64,000 bases of DNA from CAIJMU01 sp035530275 (GCA_035530275.1 DATKVC010000019.1:62001-126000), one strand, 5' to 3'. Counted from the first letter of the stretch, positions 51,383 to 61,079 are shown. Notes: generated by a model from the sequence alone, not told the origin. Translations and numbers: made by a program.

Positions 51383-52060
51383 ATGACGCACTCCAACCCG
51401 GCCGTCGCGCGGCGCCTCGAAAAGGTCCTCGCCCTCCTCGGCCCGCTGTGGCCCGATGCCAGGGCCCTTCTCACGTACACGAACTGCTTTGAGCTTCTAT
51501 GTTCCGTCATCCTCTCGGCCCAATGCACCGACGAGCAGGTGAACCGCGTGACCCCGGCCCTCTTTGCGCGCTGGCCCGATCCCCCGGGCATGGCGAAGGC
51601 CGGCCTCGCCGAACTCGAGGAGGCGATCCGGAGCATCGGTTTCTGGAAGACGAAGGCCAGGCACCTCCGAGAGTCGGCCTCGATGATCGTCGCCGAGCAC
51701 GGGGGGCGGGTGCCCGATACCATGGAGAAACTCCTCACGCTGCCTGGTGTCGGTCGAAAGACTGCCAACCTCGTGCTCTCCTCCTGCTTCGGCCGGCCCG
51801 GCATCATTGTCGACACGCACGTGCTGCGCGTCGCCCAACGTCTCGGCATAGCCGACAAGGCGGACCCCGCCCTCGTCGAGAAAATCGTCGCCGCCAACGT
51901 CCCCGCGGAGTCCTGGACGCGGCTGTCGCACGCCATCAACCGTCACGGCAAGTATGTATGCCGGGCCAGGAAGCCCGACTGCCCGGCCTGCCCCCTCGCG
52001 GGCTTCTGCCCTCGCAAGGGAGTGGCAGCCGCGGAGAGGCGAAAACCCGGAGCACGTTGA
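51383..52060 (+). CDS. nth: Endonuclease III (DNA glycosylase/AP lyase)
   Basis: A 225-residue base-excision repair enzyme for oxidised pyrimidines. The helix-hairpin-helix LPGVGRKTANLV carries the catalytic Lys (GRK), and the catalytic Asp is in IIVDTHVLR. The C-terminal 4Fe-4S cluster is complete: CRARKPDCPACPLAGFC, spaced C-x6-C-x2-C-x5-C. The start lacks a Shine-Dalgarno sequence; a TAGACT box ends 6 bp before the ATG. A recQ gene follows 33 bp later. Confidence 0.96.
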   Translation: MTHSNPAVARRLEKVLALLGPLWPDARALLTYTNCFELLCSVILSAQCTDEQVNRVTPALFARWPDPPGMAKAGLAELEEAIRSIGFWKTKARHLRESASMIVAEHGGRVPDTMEKLLTLPGVGRKTANLVLSSCFGRPGIIVDTHVLRVAQRLGIADKADPALVEKIVAANVPAESWTRLSHAINRHGKYVCRARKPDCPACPLAGFCPRKGVAAAERRKPGAR

Positions 52061-52093
52061 AGCATTTCCGCCCTCCCACCGCGTAGGGAAGGC

Positions 52094-53803
52094 ATGGGTG
52101 ATATCGAAGAGGCCTTGGCCCTTTCGCGCGAGCGTTTCGGCATCGAGCAGTTCCATCCCCTCCAGCGCCTCGCAATAGCCAATATCCTCGAGCAGCCGGC
52201 GCCGGAACCGGCGGCCGGGGAGGCGGAACCCTCCCCCTCGCGGCAGGTCGTCATCCTTCCGACAGGGGCGGGAAAGTCTCTTTGCTTCCAGGCCCCGGCC
52301 CTCGTGTTGAAGAGACCGACCCTCGTGCTCTACCCCCTCATCGCCCTGATGGAGGACCAGCTCCGTCGCCTCGCCCTGGCGGGCGTCGAGGCCGCCCTGT
52401 TTCGCGGCGGGCAATCGCCCGGGGAACGGGCGGCAGCCCTGACGGCCCTTCGCTCGGGCCGGGCGCCCATCGCCCTGGCCAACCCCGAGGTCCTCGCTTC
52501 GAGCGAACTCCGCAGGGAACTCGCCGACATCGGGATCGACCATCTTGCGATCGACGAGGCCCATTGCGTGTCGGAGTGGGGCGAAACCTTCAGGCCGGCT
52601 TATCTCGAGATCGGGGCGATAGCCGAAGTCCTGCGACCGCGATTCACGAGCGCCTTCACGGCCACGGCCAGCCCCCTCGTGCTCGAGGCGGTCACGAAGC
52701 GGCTCTTCGGCGACAAGCCCTGGCACCTCGTCGCGGGAAACCCCGATAGACCCAATATCCACTGGTCCGTCCTGCCCACCCTTTCGCGTTACCGCAGCCT
52801 CTTTCGGCTCTTGGAGAACGAAGGACGCCCCCTCATCGTCTTCGCCTCCTCGCGCAGGGGAGTCGAGAAGATAGCCGCTGCCATCAGATCTCGACGCCCC
52901 GATCTCGATCTCCGCCTCTATCACGCAGGCCTCGAGGCCGGGGAAAAGCGGGCCATCGAGTCGTGGTTCCTCGGCTCCGACGCCGGCCTCCTCGTCGCGA
53001 CCTGCGCCTACGGCATGGGGGTGGACAAGAAAAATATCAGGACGGTTATCCACTGGGAGGCTCCGGCGAGCGTCGAGGCTTATCTGCAGGAGGCGGGGCG
53101 CTCGGGGCGGGATAGCCTGCCCGCGAGGGCCATTCTCCTCCTCGGACGCGACGAGGGCCGTAGGGCAGGCGCGGCAAAGGGCTCGGTGGCGGGGCTCGAG
53201 GACGGGACGAGGGCTGCCCGAAGGGCTGCCTTCCTCGAATGGGCGCTAGGCGAAAGGACCTGCCGCAGGAAGGGTCTTCTCACCCTTCTAGGCGCGGGAA
53301 TGGAAGGCCCCTGCCAGGGATGCGATATCTGCGATGGCGGGGCGCCCCGGTCCTTCGAGGGAGAGGAGGAAATCTTCGAGTTCGTATCCCGCCATCGAAG
53401 ACGCTGGAATCGCGAGGAGGTCGCGGAACGACTTTGTCGCGCGACGGGCCCGATCTGGTGTAGCCGAGGGTTCGAAGCCTTTCCCCTTCCCTTCGCCGGC
53501 AGCCTTTCGTCCTGGCGCAGGGAAGAGGTCGGGGCGGCGATCCGCGCCCTCCTCGACGAGGGGCGGTTGACCGAAAGAAAGGGGGGGCCGTGGAAGGGGC
53601 GGCTCGAGCCGGGTCGAGCCTCAGCCGCCACCCTTCGTCTCTTCCTTCGGAGATCGGGGAGGGGGGGTAGGTCGACTGTAATTGCGGGGGTGGTGGGGGG
53701 AGATCACCCCGACGTAGCGAAAGAGGGTCCAGATGACAAGCACGGCCCCAAGGCAAACAAGGACGCGCCAGTCCGTGAGAACCTTGACCGACAGATCGAT
53801 TAA
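52094..53803 (+). CDS. RecQ-family ATP-dependent DNA helicase
   Basis: A 569-residue RecQ-type helicase. Motif I is PTGAGKSLCFQ, motif II DEAHCVSEWG, motif III FTATAS, and motif VI QEAGRSGRD. The zinc module follows with C-x16-C-x2-C-x2-C spacing ending CQGCDIC, then a winged-helix-like region. There is no HRDC domain, so it is a short RecQ. A disordered insert sits between the start and motif I. The last 60 codons run antisense through a small membrane-protein gene. Confidence 0.93.
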   Translation: MGDIEEALALSRERFGIEQFHPLQRLAIANILEQPAPEPAAGEAEPSPSRQVVILPTGAGKSLCFQAPALVLKRPTLVLYPLIALMEDQLRRLALAGVEAALFRGGQSPGERAAALTALRSGRAPIALANPEVLASSELRRELADIGIDHLAIDEAHCVSEWGETFRPAYLEIGAIAEVLRPRFTSAFTATASPLVLEAVTKRLFGDKPWHLVAGNPDRPNIHWSVLPTLSRYRSLFRLLENEGRPLIVFASSRRGVEKIAAAIRSRRPDLDLRLYHAGLEAGEKRAIESWFLGSDAGLLVATCAYGMGVDKKNIRTVIHWEAPASVEAYLQEAGRSGRDSLPARAILLLGRDEGRRAGAAKGSVAGLEDGTRAARRAAFLEWALGERTCRRKGLLTLLGAGMEGPCQGCDICDGGAPRSFEGEEEIFEFVSRHRRRWNREEVAERLCRATGPIWCSRGFEAFPLPFAGSLSSWRREEVGAAIRALLDEGRLTERKGGPWKGRLEPGRASAATLRLFLRRSGRGGRSTVIAGVVGGDHPDVAKEGPDDKHGPKANKDAPVRENLDRQID

Positions 53804-53833
53804 GCCTTTGAGGTCCACCCTAGGCCCTCTCAT
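53621..53833 (-). CDS. Small membrane protein
   Basis: A 70-residue protein with one hydrophobic helix (WRVLVCLGAVLVIWTLFRYV, about residues 22-41) and a basic Pro-rich tail. It starts 14 bp inside the end of the PilZ-like gene on the same strand, as expected of an operon partner. It lies antisense to the 3' end of the recQ gene over 183 bp. One of the two overlapping ends may be less real, but both frames are intact. Confidence 0.55.
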   Translation of the reverse strand: MRGPRVDLKGLIDLSVKVLTDWRVLVCLGAVLVIWTLFRYVGVISPHHPRNYSRPTPPPRSPKEETKGGG

Positions 53834-55031
53834 CGGGCGAAAGGGCCTCGGCTTGGCCGTAGAATCCCCTCTCGAGGGCGCTTCGAGTGGAGTCGGCGAG
53901 GCCCTCGAGCGAAAGGCCGTAGCGGACCCGCCCGCCCCTTTCGACGCGGCGCGTCACGCGAGCCCTGCAAGGAAGCTGGCCGCGGGGAAAGTGAAGCCTG
54001 AGGTCGAAATGGGAACCGGGTCTGAGGAGGGGCAGCTCCGGATCGAGGCTGATCTGGAGGCCGCCGGGGCTCGCATCGTGGATTTCGGCCTTGGCCCTGA
54101 GCTGATGCTCCTCCGCGCCGAAGTAGCCATGGCGCCTCAAGAACCACGCCAGTTGACGGGAAAATACCCAAGAAAGGCGGATGGCCTCGTCATCGAGGGG
54201 GCGGGGGCGATCCTTGCCGTTGGCGAGATGGACGAAGGCCACGACGGATCGCCAGTACACGACGGGACAGACCAAAAGCGAGGCCAGGCCCTCCCTGCTT
54301 TCTCCCTTGACGTATCTGAAAAGCTCCGTGTCGCCGCCTAGGGATTCGAGGCCTTCAGCCGCTAGAACCATCGCCTCGGTGACGAGCCGGTCCTGGCCCG
54401 AGGGGTCGCGCTCCATGAAGCCTGGCGCCCAGGCCGCGGGCACATAGAGAATTCTGCCGAAGCGCGCCGCCACCGCCTCCGCACGGTTCTCCGGCCCCGC
54501 GCCGTCGTGGAGCATCCGGAGCCGGCTCGTCGAGGCCAGGCGCGAGGCCGCCGTCCTGAAGCTGGTTACGAGGCTGCCGAGGTCGCTCGTGTCCAGGCCG
54601 GCAGTCTCCTCGGGTTGGATGATTTCGGCGAAGTCGAGGCTCCTCGGAAAGGCGGCGGTCGCCTCACATTCGGGCACGAGAAGCTCGGCGGCCAGTCCCG
54701 AGGGGTCGGGGATGCGGGGCCAGCGCCTTTCGAGACCTCGATACAGTCCTCCTTGGGGCCTGAGCTCGAAACGTGGCCCCGAGGCCTTCCACACCACGGC
54801 GCCGAAGGCGAAGGCCTGGTCGTGAAGCCTGAAATGCACGCTGACGCCCTCGCCCGCCCTGAAACGCGGGGCCGATTCGCGCATCGGGGAGAATACGAGG
54901 GTCTCCCTCCCGACCGAATCGAGGACGGCCGATCCCGTCCGTCCGGGCGCGTGCAGGCGAAAACGTTCACCGCGCTGCTTCGCCTCGGTCAGCACGAACT
55001 CCCTTTCGACCTTGTCGATTTCTGCCGCCAT
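53820..55031 (-). CDS. PilZ/DUF1577-like protein, possible cyclic di-GMP receptor
   Basis: A 403-residue protein that resembles the spirochaetal DUF1577 family. The N-terminal part (about 1-120) looks like a YcgR-type barrel. The middle is GAF-like (RFGRILYVPAAWAPGF, VVAFVHLANGKDR). The C-terminal 100 residues are PilZ-like (HDASPGGLQISLDPELPLL), where the classic D-x-S-x-x-G motif is readable as DASPGG. The window also encodes a cyclase, so cyclic di-GMP binding is plausible. ATG 55031 has GGAG upstream. Confidence 0.75.
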   Translation of the reverse strand: MAAEIDKVEREFVLTEAKQRGERFRLHAPGRTGSAVLDSVGRETLVFSPMRESAPRFRAGEGVSVHFRLHDQAFAFGAVVWKASGPRFELRPQGGLYRGLERRWPRIPDPSGLAAELLVPECEATAAFPRSLDFAEIIQPEETAGLDTSDLGSLVTSFRTAASRLASTSRLRMLHDGAGPENRAEAVAARFGRILYVPAAWAPGFMERDPSGQDRLVTEAMVLAAEGLESLGGDTELFRYVKGESREGLASLLVCPVVYWRSVVAFVHLANGKDRPRPLDDEAIRLSWVFSRQLAWFLRRHGYFGAEEHQLRAKAEIHDASPGGLQISLDPELPLLRPGSHFDLRLHFPRGQLPCRARVTRRVERGGRVRYGLSLEGLADSTRSALERGFYGQAEALSPDERA

Positions 55032-55096
55032 TGTCCGCTCTCCTCGTCTTATCCAACATTGTCGGCGGGGAAATCGCACTTACTGAGAAGTCCGGA

Positions 55097-55125
55097 TTGA
55101 AGAAGGAGGGGGCGGTCGATAGTAT
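55097..55125 (+). promoter_or_regulatory. Predicted promoter for the pgi-murG cluster
   Basis: TTGAAG, 17 bp, TAGTAT. It lies 63 bp before the pgi start and is the only good match in the divergent region. Confidence 0.5.
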
Positions 55126-55187
55126 AGATCCGTGCCGGACGCATCCGTCGACGAGGGCGGACCGGAAAAGACGAAAGGGGATCAGCG

Positions 55188-56849
55188 ATGCCGCACTACA
55201 TCGACCTCGACCAGAGCGAGGCCGGAAAGAGACTCATCGGGCGCAAGGCCGCCACGAGGATCGGCGATACGCTCGACGCCGCGCGCGTCGGAGCCTGCGC
55301 CCTGGCGATGGGAGGCGGACTCGCCTTCAACTACGCGGCGACGCCCGTCGACGGGAAGCTCGTCGACCTTCTGGGCGAGCTCGCCCGCGGGCAGGAGCTC
55401 GTCGAAAAGCTCTCCCTCCTCGCCAAGGGCGAGGTGATGAACACCGGAGAGAAGCGCATGGTCCTCCATCACCTCGCGCGCGGCGAACTCGCGGGGCCTG
55501 TCGTCAAGAACGGCAGAAATTACCGCGAATTCTACGAGGGGGAGAGAAAGAGGATCGCCGAATTCGCGCGGAAGGTGCGATCGGGAGAACTCCGCGGCTC
55601 GACGGGCAAGACCTTTACGACGGCGATCCAGGTCGGCATCGGCGGCTCGGATCTCGGTCCCCGCGCCCTCTACCTGGCCCTCGAGCGAGCCGAACGCGCG
55701 GCAGGCAGGGCCCGCCTCGCGGCGCGCTTCATTTCCAACGTAGACCCCGACGACGCCGACGCGGTGATCGGCTCCATCGACCTCGCCTCGAGTCTCTTCA
55801 TACTTGTGTCCAAATCGGGCACGACCCAGGAGACCCTCGCCAACGAGACCCTCGTGCGCGCCAGGCTGGCGGCCGCCGGCCTCGATCCGGCGAAGCACTT
55901 CGTCGCCGTGACGAGCGAGACGAGCCCCCTCGCTAAGAGCCCGAATTTCCTCGCCTCCTTTTTCATGGACGACTACATCGGAGGCCGCTATTCCTCGACG
56001 AGCGCCGTGGGCGGCGTCATTCTCTCCCTCGCCTTCGGCCCCGAGTCCTTCGAGGAGCTCCTCGAAGGCGCCCACGAGGAGGACCTCCTCGCCCTCGAGC
56101 CCGACATCCGCAAAAACCCCTCCCTCCTCGACGCCCTGATCGGAGTATGGTACCGCAACGGCGCGGGCTATGGGACGACGGCCATCCTTCCCTACTCCGA
56201 GGCCCTCTCGCGATTTCCCGCCCACCTCCAGCAGCTCGACATGGAGTCGAACGGCAAGCGCGTCAACCGCTTCGGGAAGGCCCTGTCCTACGCGACGGGC
56301 CCCGTGATCTTCGGCGAGCCGGGCACCAACGGCCAGCATTCCTTCTACCAGCTCCTCCACCAGGGCACGGACGTAATTCCCCTCCAATTCATAGGATTTA
56401 GGGAGAACCAAATCTCTTCCGACGTGAGATCGGAGGGCTCGACGAGCCGCGCCAAACTCAACGCGAATCTCGCCGCCCAGATACTGGCCTTCGCCCTCGG
56501 CAAGAGCGCCCCCGACTCCAACAAGGAATTCCCCGGCGGCAGGCCCTCGACCCTGATTCACGGCGAAAGGCTCGACGCGAAAGCCCTCGGCGCCCTCCTC
56601 GCCCACTTCGAGAACAAGGTGGCCTTCCAGGGCTTCGCCTGGAACCTCAATTCCTTCGACCAGGAGGGGGTCCAGCTCGGCAAGGTCCTCGCCAAGAAGG
56701 TGCTCGCGATGGATGCCGACGCGGCGCTTTCCGCTTCGGGCGGGGCGTCGGCGAAGGCCGGCAGGTCGGCGGCGGCCGATGAGTCGGGGGCGGCGGACGA
56801 GGCTCTCGCCGCCTACGCAAGGCTCCTCGGGACGGGCGCGGGCAAGTGA
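55188..56849 (+). CDS. pgi: Glucose-6-phosphate isomerase
   Basis: A 553-residue glycolytic enzyme converting glucose 6-phosphate to fructose 6-phosphate. Sugar-phosphate binding is seen in GIGGSDLGPRAL and LVSKSGTTQETL. The catalytic Glu lies in the GEPGTNGQHSFYQL region. The C-terminal 40 residues are an Ala-rich extra tail. The stop overlaps the murG start (TGATG). Its neighbour manA in this window uses the same product. Confidence 0.96.
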   Translation: MPHYIDLDQSEAGKRLIGRKAATRIGDTLDAARVGACALAMGGGLAFNYAATPVDGKLVDLLGELARGQELVEKLSLLAKGEVMNTGEKRMVLHHLARGELAGPVVKNGRNYREFYEGERKRIAEFARKVRSGELRGSTGKTFTTAIQVGIGGSDLGPRALYLALERAERAAGRARLAARFISNVDPDDADAVIGSIDLASSLFILVSKSGTTQETLANETLVRARLAAAGLDPAKHFVAVTSETSPLAKSPNFLASFFMDDYIGGRYSSTSAVGGVILSLAFGPESFEELLEGAHEEDLLALEPDIRKNPSLLDALIGVWYRNGAGYGTTAILPYSEALSRFPAHLQQLDMESNGKRVNRFGKALSYATGPVIFGEPGTNGQHSFYQLLHQGTDVIPLQFIGFRENQISSDVRSEGSTSRAKLNANLAAQILAFALGKSAPDSNKEFPGGRPSTLIHGERLDAKALGALLAHFENKVAFQGFAWNLNSFDQEGVQLGKVLAKKVLAMDADAALSASGGASAKAGRSAAADESGAADEALAAYARLLGTGAGK

Positions 56850-57973
56850 TGTCCGAGCGCTGCATCGCATTTACGGGCGGAGGCACGGGGGGGCACATCT
56901 ACCCGGGCCTGGCAGTCGCCGCCGAGCTCCGGAAAGTCTTCGACGGCCGCATCGTCTGGCTTGGTTCGAAAAAGAGCTCCGATCGTGCCCCCGTCGAGGC
57001 CGCGGGCATAGAGTACATGGCCTTGCCCGCGGGCAAGCTCAGGCGCGAACTCTCCCTCGAGAACGTCGCGGACGCCTTCCGGGTCGTCGCGGGTTATTTC
57101 GCCGCGAAACGGGCCCTGCGCCAACTACGACCAATGCTTATATTCTCGAAGGGCGGCTATGTGAGCGTCCCGCCCTGCCGCGCCGCGGCAGCCCTCGGCA
57201 TACCGGTCTTCACCCACGAGTCGGACCTTTCTCCGGGCCTCGCGACGAGGCTCAACGCGGCGAAGGCGGAAAAGGTCCTCGTCGCCTGGGAGGAAACCCG
57301 CGACAGCCTTCCCGCCGCAGCACGGGCGAGGGTGGAGGTCGTCGGCAACCCGATGCGCGCCGCCATCCTCGAAGGCGACGCGGAGCGGGGCAGGAGCCTC
57401 CTCGGCGTCCCCTCCGGCATGCCCGTCGTCCTCGCGATGGGCGGAAGCCAGGGGGCCCTCCAGGTCAACCGCCTCGTCGAGGGAGCCCTGCCCGCCCTTC
57501 GCGACAGGGCCTTCGTCGTCCACCAGACGGGCGAAGCCGTCGTGGAGTCGGGCGTGGACGTCGCGGGAAGCGGCCTCGGCCCTGCCTTCGAAAACTACCG
57601 ACGCTTCGCCTTCATAGGCGAAGAGCTGCCCGACATCTTGGCGGCGGCGGACATGGTGATCGGCCGCGCAGGAGCCGGTGCCCTCCAGGAGGCCGCAGCC
57701 CTCGCCAAGCCCATGATCCTCGTGCCCCTCGCGGGGACAGGGACTAGGGGCGATCAGGTGGACAACGCGCGCCATTTCGAAAAAAACGGAGCGGCGAAGG
57801 TCCTCCTCGGGGAGGGTGCGCGCCCCGAGGCCCTCGCCGGGGCGATTCTCGCCTGGCTCGACGCACCCGAGATCGCGAAGGCGGCCGGGAAGGCCGCCGC
57901 AACCCTCGTCAATAAGGACTCCGCCGCGCAGATCGCGCGACTCATCATCCAAAGGATCGGAGCACAAGCATGA
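56849..57973 (+). CDS. murG: UDP-GlcNAc:lipid I N-acetylglucosaminyltransferase
   Basis: A 374-residue peripheral membrane glycosyltransferase making lipid II for peptidoglycan. The first glycine-rich loop is GGGTGGHIYPGLAVA, the second is MGGSQGALQVNRLV, and the UDP-binding part is GRAGAGALQEAAAL. It shares one base of its start with the pgi stop; GTG 56846 is the other option. The cvpA-like gene overlaps its end by 4 bp. Together with mtgA it supplies peptidoglycan synthesis. Confidence 0.95.
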   Translation: MSERCIAFTGGGTGGHIYPGLAVAAELRKVFDGRIVWLGSKKSSDRAPVEAAGIEYMALPAGKLRRELSLENVADAFRVVAGYFAAKRALRQLRPMLIFSKGGYVSVPPCRAAAALGIPVFTHESDLSPGLATRLNAAKAEKVLVAWEETRDSLPAAARARVEVVGNPMRAAILEGDAERGRSLLGVPSGMPVVLAMGGSQGALQVNRLVEGALPALRDRAFVVHQTGEAVVESGVDVAGSGLGPAFENYRRFAFIGEELPDILAAADMVIGRAGAGALQEAAALAKPMILVPLAGTGTRGDQVDNARHFEKNGAAKVLLGEGARPEALAGAILAWLDAPEIAKAAGKAAATLVNKDSAAQIARLIIQRIGAQA

Positions 57974-58503
57974 ACACCCTCGACTGGATCTTCCTCGCGC
58001 TACTCCTCTTGGCCGGCTTCCGGGGTTTGATGCAAGGAATAGTGAAGGAGCTTTCCTCCGTCGCCGCTCCGGTCGCGGGGGTGGCCGCCGCGGTCTTCCT
58101 CTACAAATGGGGCGCCGAGGTCCTACGGACGCAATTCAAGCTTCAGTTCGCACCGGAGGTCGTCGCCTGCCTGATCCTCTTCATCGCTGCATTCATAATT
58201 GTGAAGATAATCGCCACCATCGTCCGCGAGGGGCTGGAGGCGGCCCATCTCGACAAGCTCGACAAGGGCCTCGGCTTCGTCGCCGGCCTCGTCGAGGGGC
58301 TCGTCGTCGTGGCCCTCGTCCTCATCGTGCTCCAGGTGCAACCGGTCTTCGACGTGAAAAGGCTCCTCGCCGACTCGATTTTCGCGAAGACCCTCCTCCC
58401 CATCGTCGGGCCGGAGGTGGCCAAGGCCTTCAGCTCCCTCGCCGCTCCGGCGGGAAAGCTCCCCGCGAACCTCGTGCCCTCCATTTCAGCGCCCAAGCCC
58501 TGA
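57970..58503 (+). CDS. CvpA-family membrane protein
   Basis: A 177-residue protein with four hydrophobic segments (WIFLALLLLAGF, VAAPVAGVAAAVFL, ACLILFIAAFIIV, LVVVALVLIVLQV). The family sequence GFRGLMQGIVKELSS near the start places it in CvpA. CvpA proteins affect envelope integrity and secretion, but their mechanism is not defined. It overlaps murG by 4 bp and precedes a polymerase-clamp gene by 7 bp. Confidence 0.9.
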   Translation: MNTLDWIFLALLLLAGFRGLMQGIVKELSSVAAPVAGVAAAVFLYKWGAEVLRTQFKLQFAPEVVACLILFIAAFIIVKIIATIVREGLEAAHLDKLDKGLGFVAGLVEGLVVVALVLIVLQVQPVFDVKRLLADSIFAKTLLPIVGPEVAKAFSSLAAPAGKLPANLVPSISAPKP

Positions 58504-58510
58504 GGCTGCG

Positions 58511-59872
58511 GTGTTCGACAACCTGATCGGGCAGGGCGAGCTCCGCTCCCTCCTCGAAGGCGACATCAGGGGCGGGAAGCTCCCTCCCTCCCTTCTCCTC
58601 TCGGGGCCTCCGGCCTCGGGCAAGCTCACGGCCGCCCTCGAGCTCGCGCGGGTCCTTTCCTGCGAGGCGGTCGAGGTCGGCGCGTGGAATTGCGCCTGTT
58701 CCTCCTGCTCACGGCATCGCGCCCTCGCCCACCCCGACCTCCTCCTCTTCGGGAGGAGGAGCTTTCCCGAGGAGATCCCGGCGGCCTTCGATACCTTCGC
58801 CGCGACCCCGGGCAAGGCGGGCTCCTTCTTTTTCATCAGGGCAGTCCGCAAGCTCGTCAAGCGATTCGAGCAGGTCCTCTGGGAGGGCGAGGAGGCGAAG
58901 CTCGGCAAGGCCGCCTCCCTCGTCAACGACCTCGAGGAGCGCCTCGCCTACATCGATCCGGAAGCGGTTTGGTCGACGCCCGGCGGCCCCCCTACTGTCA
59001 ATGGCCAGGCAGCGGCCAAGATGCTGAAGGACGCCCTCAAGGCCGCGGAAGAAATCGTACCAATTGCATCGAAACTCGAGGCCTTCGCTCCCGACATGCC
59101 GCCCGTGGCCCAGGTGCGAGCGGTCGAGCACTGGGCACGCCTCGCCCCCTGGGGTCGACGCAAAACCGTCGTCATCGAAAACGCCGAGGCGATGAACGAG
59201 TCGGCGCGCAACGCCCTCCTCAAAATTCTCGAAGAGCCGCCCGCCTCCGTCGTCTTCGTCCTCGTCACGCCGAGGCGGCAGGCGATGATGCGCACCATTC
59301 TTTCCCGCGTCCGGACCTACCCCTTCGCCTCGCGCGGGGCCGAAGCATCTCGCGAGGTTCTCGAAAAGGTCTTCCGCGCCGAGGTCGCTCCTGTCGAAGG
59401 AGGCGGGCCCGCCCTCCTCAGCCCGGAGCGCTGGCTCGCCTCCAAGAGGGCCTTCCCTCCGGAAAAGGCCCGCCACTTCGCCTCGGGTCTCGTCGCCGCC
59501 GTGCTGGCCGAGCGCCTCGCCGCGGGCCTCGCGCACGGGAGCGCCCTCGTCGAGGCCGGCGAAACGGCAGCCGCCGAGGGGCTCGACATAGCCTCGGCCC
59601 TGGCGAGCACCTTCTCCGGCACCAAGGAGCTCGGGCAAAAGGACGAAGCCTACGCGGGAAGCCTCGACGCCCTCTTCGCGGCGATCGAGGACATCCTCGG
59701 CGAGACCCTGCGCGGACCGGGCCTCCTCGCCGCCGATCTTTCGTGGATGGCGAAGGCGGGCGAAATCCTCCGCGAGGCCCGGCTCCGCAGGGATTCCTTC
59801 AACCTGCCCGGCCCCACCCTCCTCGAGACCCTCGCCTACAAATTGCGCGACGCGGGCGGAGCCGAGGCGTGA
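58511..59872 (+). CDS. DNA polymerase III delta' / clamp-loader-type subunit
   Basis: A 453-residue clamp-loader protein of the HolB/DnaX family. The P-loop is GPPASGKLTAAL (the usual T/S after GK is Leu, so ATP binding is doubtful, as for delta' subunits). A zinc-like cluster CACSSCSRHRALAHPD and the later NALLKILEEPP are typical. The start is GTG 58511. The insert between the zinc module and the sensor regions is longer than in E. coli. It is followed by the histidine kinase gene with a 4-bp overlap. Confidence 0.88.
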   Translation: MFDNLIGQGELRSLLEGDIRGGKLPPSLLLSGPPASGKLTAALELARVLSCEAVEVGAWNCACSSCSRHRALAHPDLLLFGRRSFPEEIPAAFDTFAATPGKAGSFFFIRAVRKLVKRFEQVLWEGEEAKLGKAASLVNDLEERLAYIDPEAVWSTPGGPPTVNGQAAAKMLKDALKAAEEIVPIASKLEAFAPDMPPVAQVRAVEHWARLAPWGRRKTVVIENAEAMNESARNALLKILEEPPASVVFVLVTPRRQAMMRTILSRVRTYPFASRGAEASREVLEKVFRAEVAPVEGGGPALLSPERWLASKRAFPPEKARHFASGLVAAVLAERLAAGLAHGSALVEAGETAAAEGLDIASALASTFSGTKELGQKDEAYAGSLDALFAAIEDILGETLRGPGLLAADLSWMAKAGEILREARLRRDSFNLPGPTLLETLAYKLRDAGGAEA

Positions 59873-61074
59873 GACCCTTCGTCGAGCGAGCCCTGGCCAA
59901 GGCGGCCAGGATGAACACCGACCAGCTTCGGAGCCTCCTCCGCGACCTCGCGGAGGAAAACGGCACGCTGGAAGCGGCCCTCGACTCGATGCTCGACGCC
60001 ATCGTCGTCCTCGACAGGAATCATCATCCCAGCATCTGGAACAAGTCGGCGGAGAGGGTGCTCGGCCTCCATCCCATCGACGCGCCGGAACGCCCGCTCT
60101 GGCTGGCTGTCCGCGACCGCGAGTTCGGCGACTTCATCAAGAACGTGCTCAGGGGCGAGGATCGCGTCGTCGACCGCGAGTTCGAGCTGGACGCCCCGGG
60201 CGACAGGACCCTCCTCGTCGCGGCCAGCGCCACGCCCCTGGTGTCGCGCAGGCGCATCGTGGGCACCCTCATCCACCTCGAGGACATCACCGAGAAGAGG
60301 CGGCGCGAGGCCCAGCTCAGGCGGGCCGAGAGTCTCGCCTCCCTCACGACGCTTGCCGCCGGCGTCGCCCACGAAATCAAGAACCCCCTCGGCTCGATCT
60401 CCATCCACATCCAGCTCCTCCAGCGCCAAATGCGCAAGGAGGGAGCCTGCATGGACGCCGACTTTCCCGAGATGGTCGACCGCCATCTCGGCGTCGTCAC
60501 CGAGGAGATCGAGAGGCTCAACCGCATCGTCGTGGACTTTCTCTTCGCCGTCCGGCCCATGGAGATGGAGCTTCGCGAGACGGACCCCGCCCAGCTCGTC
60601 AGGGAGGTCGCAGAATTCATCTCGCCCGAGGCGGAGCAGGCGGGCATCGAGGTAGACCTCGGCATCCCCGATTCGATCCCCGCCGTCCCCCTCGACAGGC
60701 GCTACATGAAGCAGGCCATCCTCAATCTGGCGAAGAACGCGATGGGGGCCATGCACTCCGGCGGCAGGTTGGGCTTTGTCCTGAGCGCGACCGACGAGGC
60801 GGTGAGGATAGCGGTCTCCGACACGGGCACGGGCATGGCTCCCGATGTGGTCTCGCGAATCTTCGAGCCCTACTTCACGACGAAGGAGACGGGCACGGGG
60901 TTGGGCCTTACCATCACCTTCAAGATCGTGCGCGAGCATCGCGGCGAGATAACGGTCGATTCGATACCGGGCAAGGGTTCGGTCTTCACGATAGCCCTGC
61001 CCATTCCGCAGAGGGAGCAGCGCTTCCTCCCCTCGCCGGCCGGGGGGCAGAAGACGGCCGACGGGGAGGGCTGA
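59869..61074 (+). CDS. Cytosolic PAS-domain sensor histidine kinase (NtrB-like)
   Basis: A 401-residue kinase without membrane helices. A PAS domain (about residues 35-145: LDSMLDAIVVLDRNHHPSIW) precedes the HisKA domain with His168 in VAHEIKNPLGS. The ATPase part has an N-box, LAKNAMGAM, and glycine boxes around DTGTGMAPDVV and GTGLGLTI. The start is GTG 59869, overlapping the clamp-loader stop by 4 bp; ATG 59911 would drop 14 residues. It pairs with the NtrC-type regulator 5 bp downstream. Confidence 0.93.
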   Translation: MRPFVERALAKAARMNTDQLRSLLRDLAEENGTLEAALDSMLDAIVVLDRNHHPSIWNKSAERVLGLHPIDAPERPLWLAVRDREFGDFIKNVLRGEDRVVDREFELDAPGDRTLLVAASATPLVSRRRIVGTLIHLEDITEKRRREAQLRRAESLASLTTLAAGVAHEIKNPLGSISIHIQLLQRQMRKEGACMDADFPEMVDRHLGVVTEEIERLNRIVVDFLFAVRPMEMELRETDPAQLVREVAEFISPEAEQAGIEVDLGIPDSIPAVPLDRRYMKQAILNLAKNAMGAMHSGGRLGFVLSATDEAVRIAVSDTGTGMAPDVVSRIFEPYFTTKETGTGLGLTITFKIVREHRGEITVDSIPGKGSVFTIALPIPQREQRFLPSPAGGQKTADGEG

Positions 61075-61079
61075 AAGCC

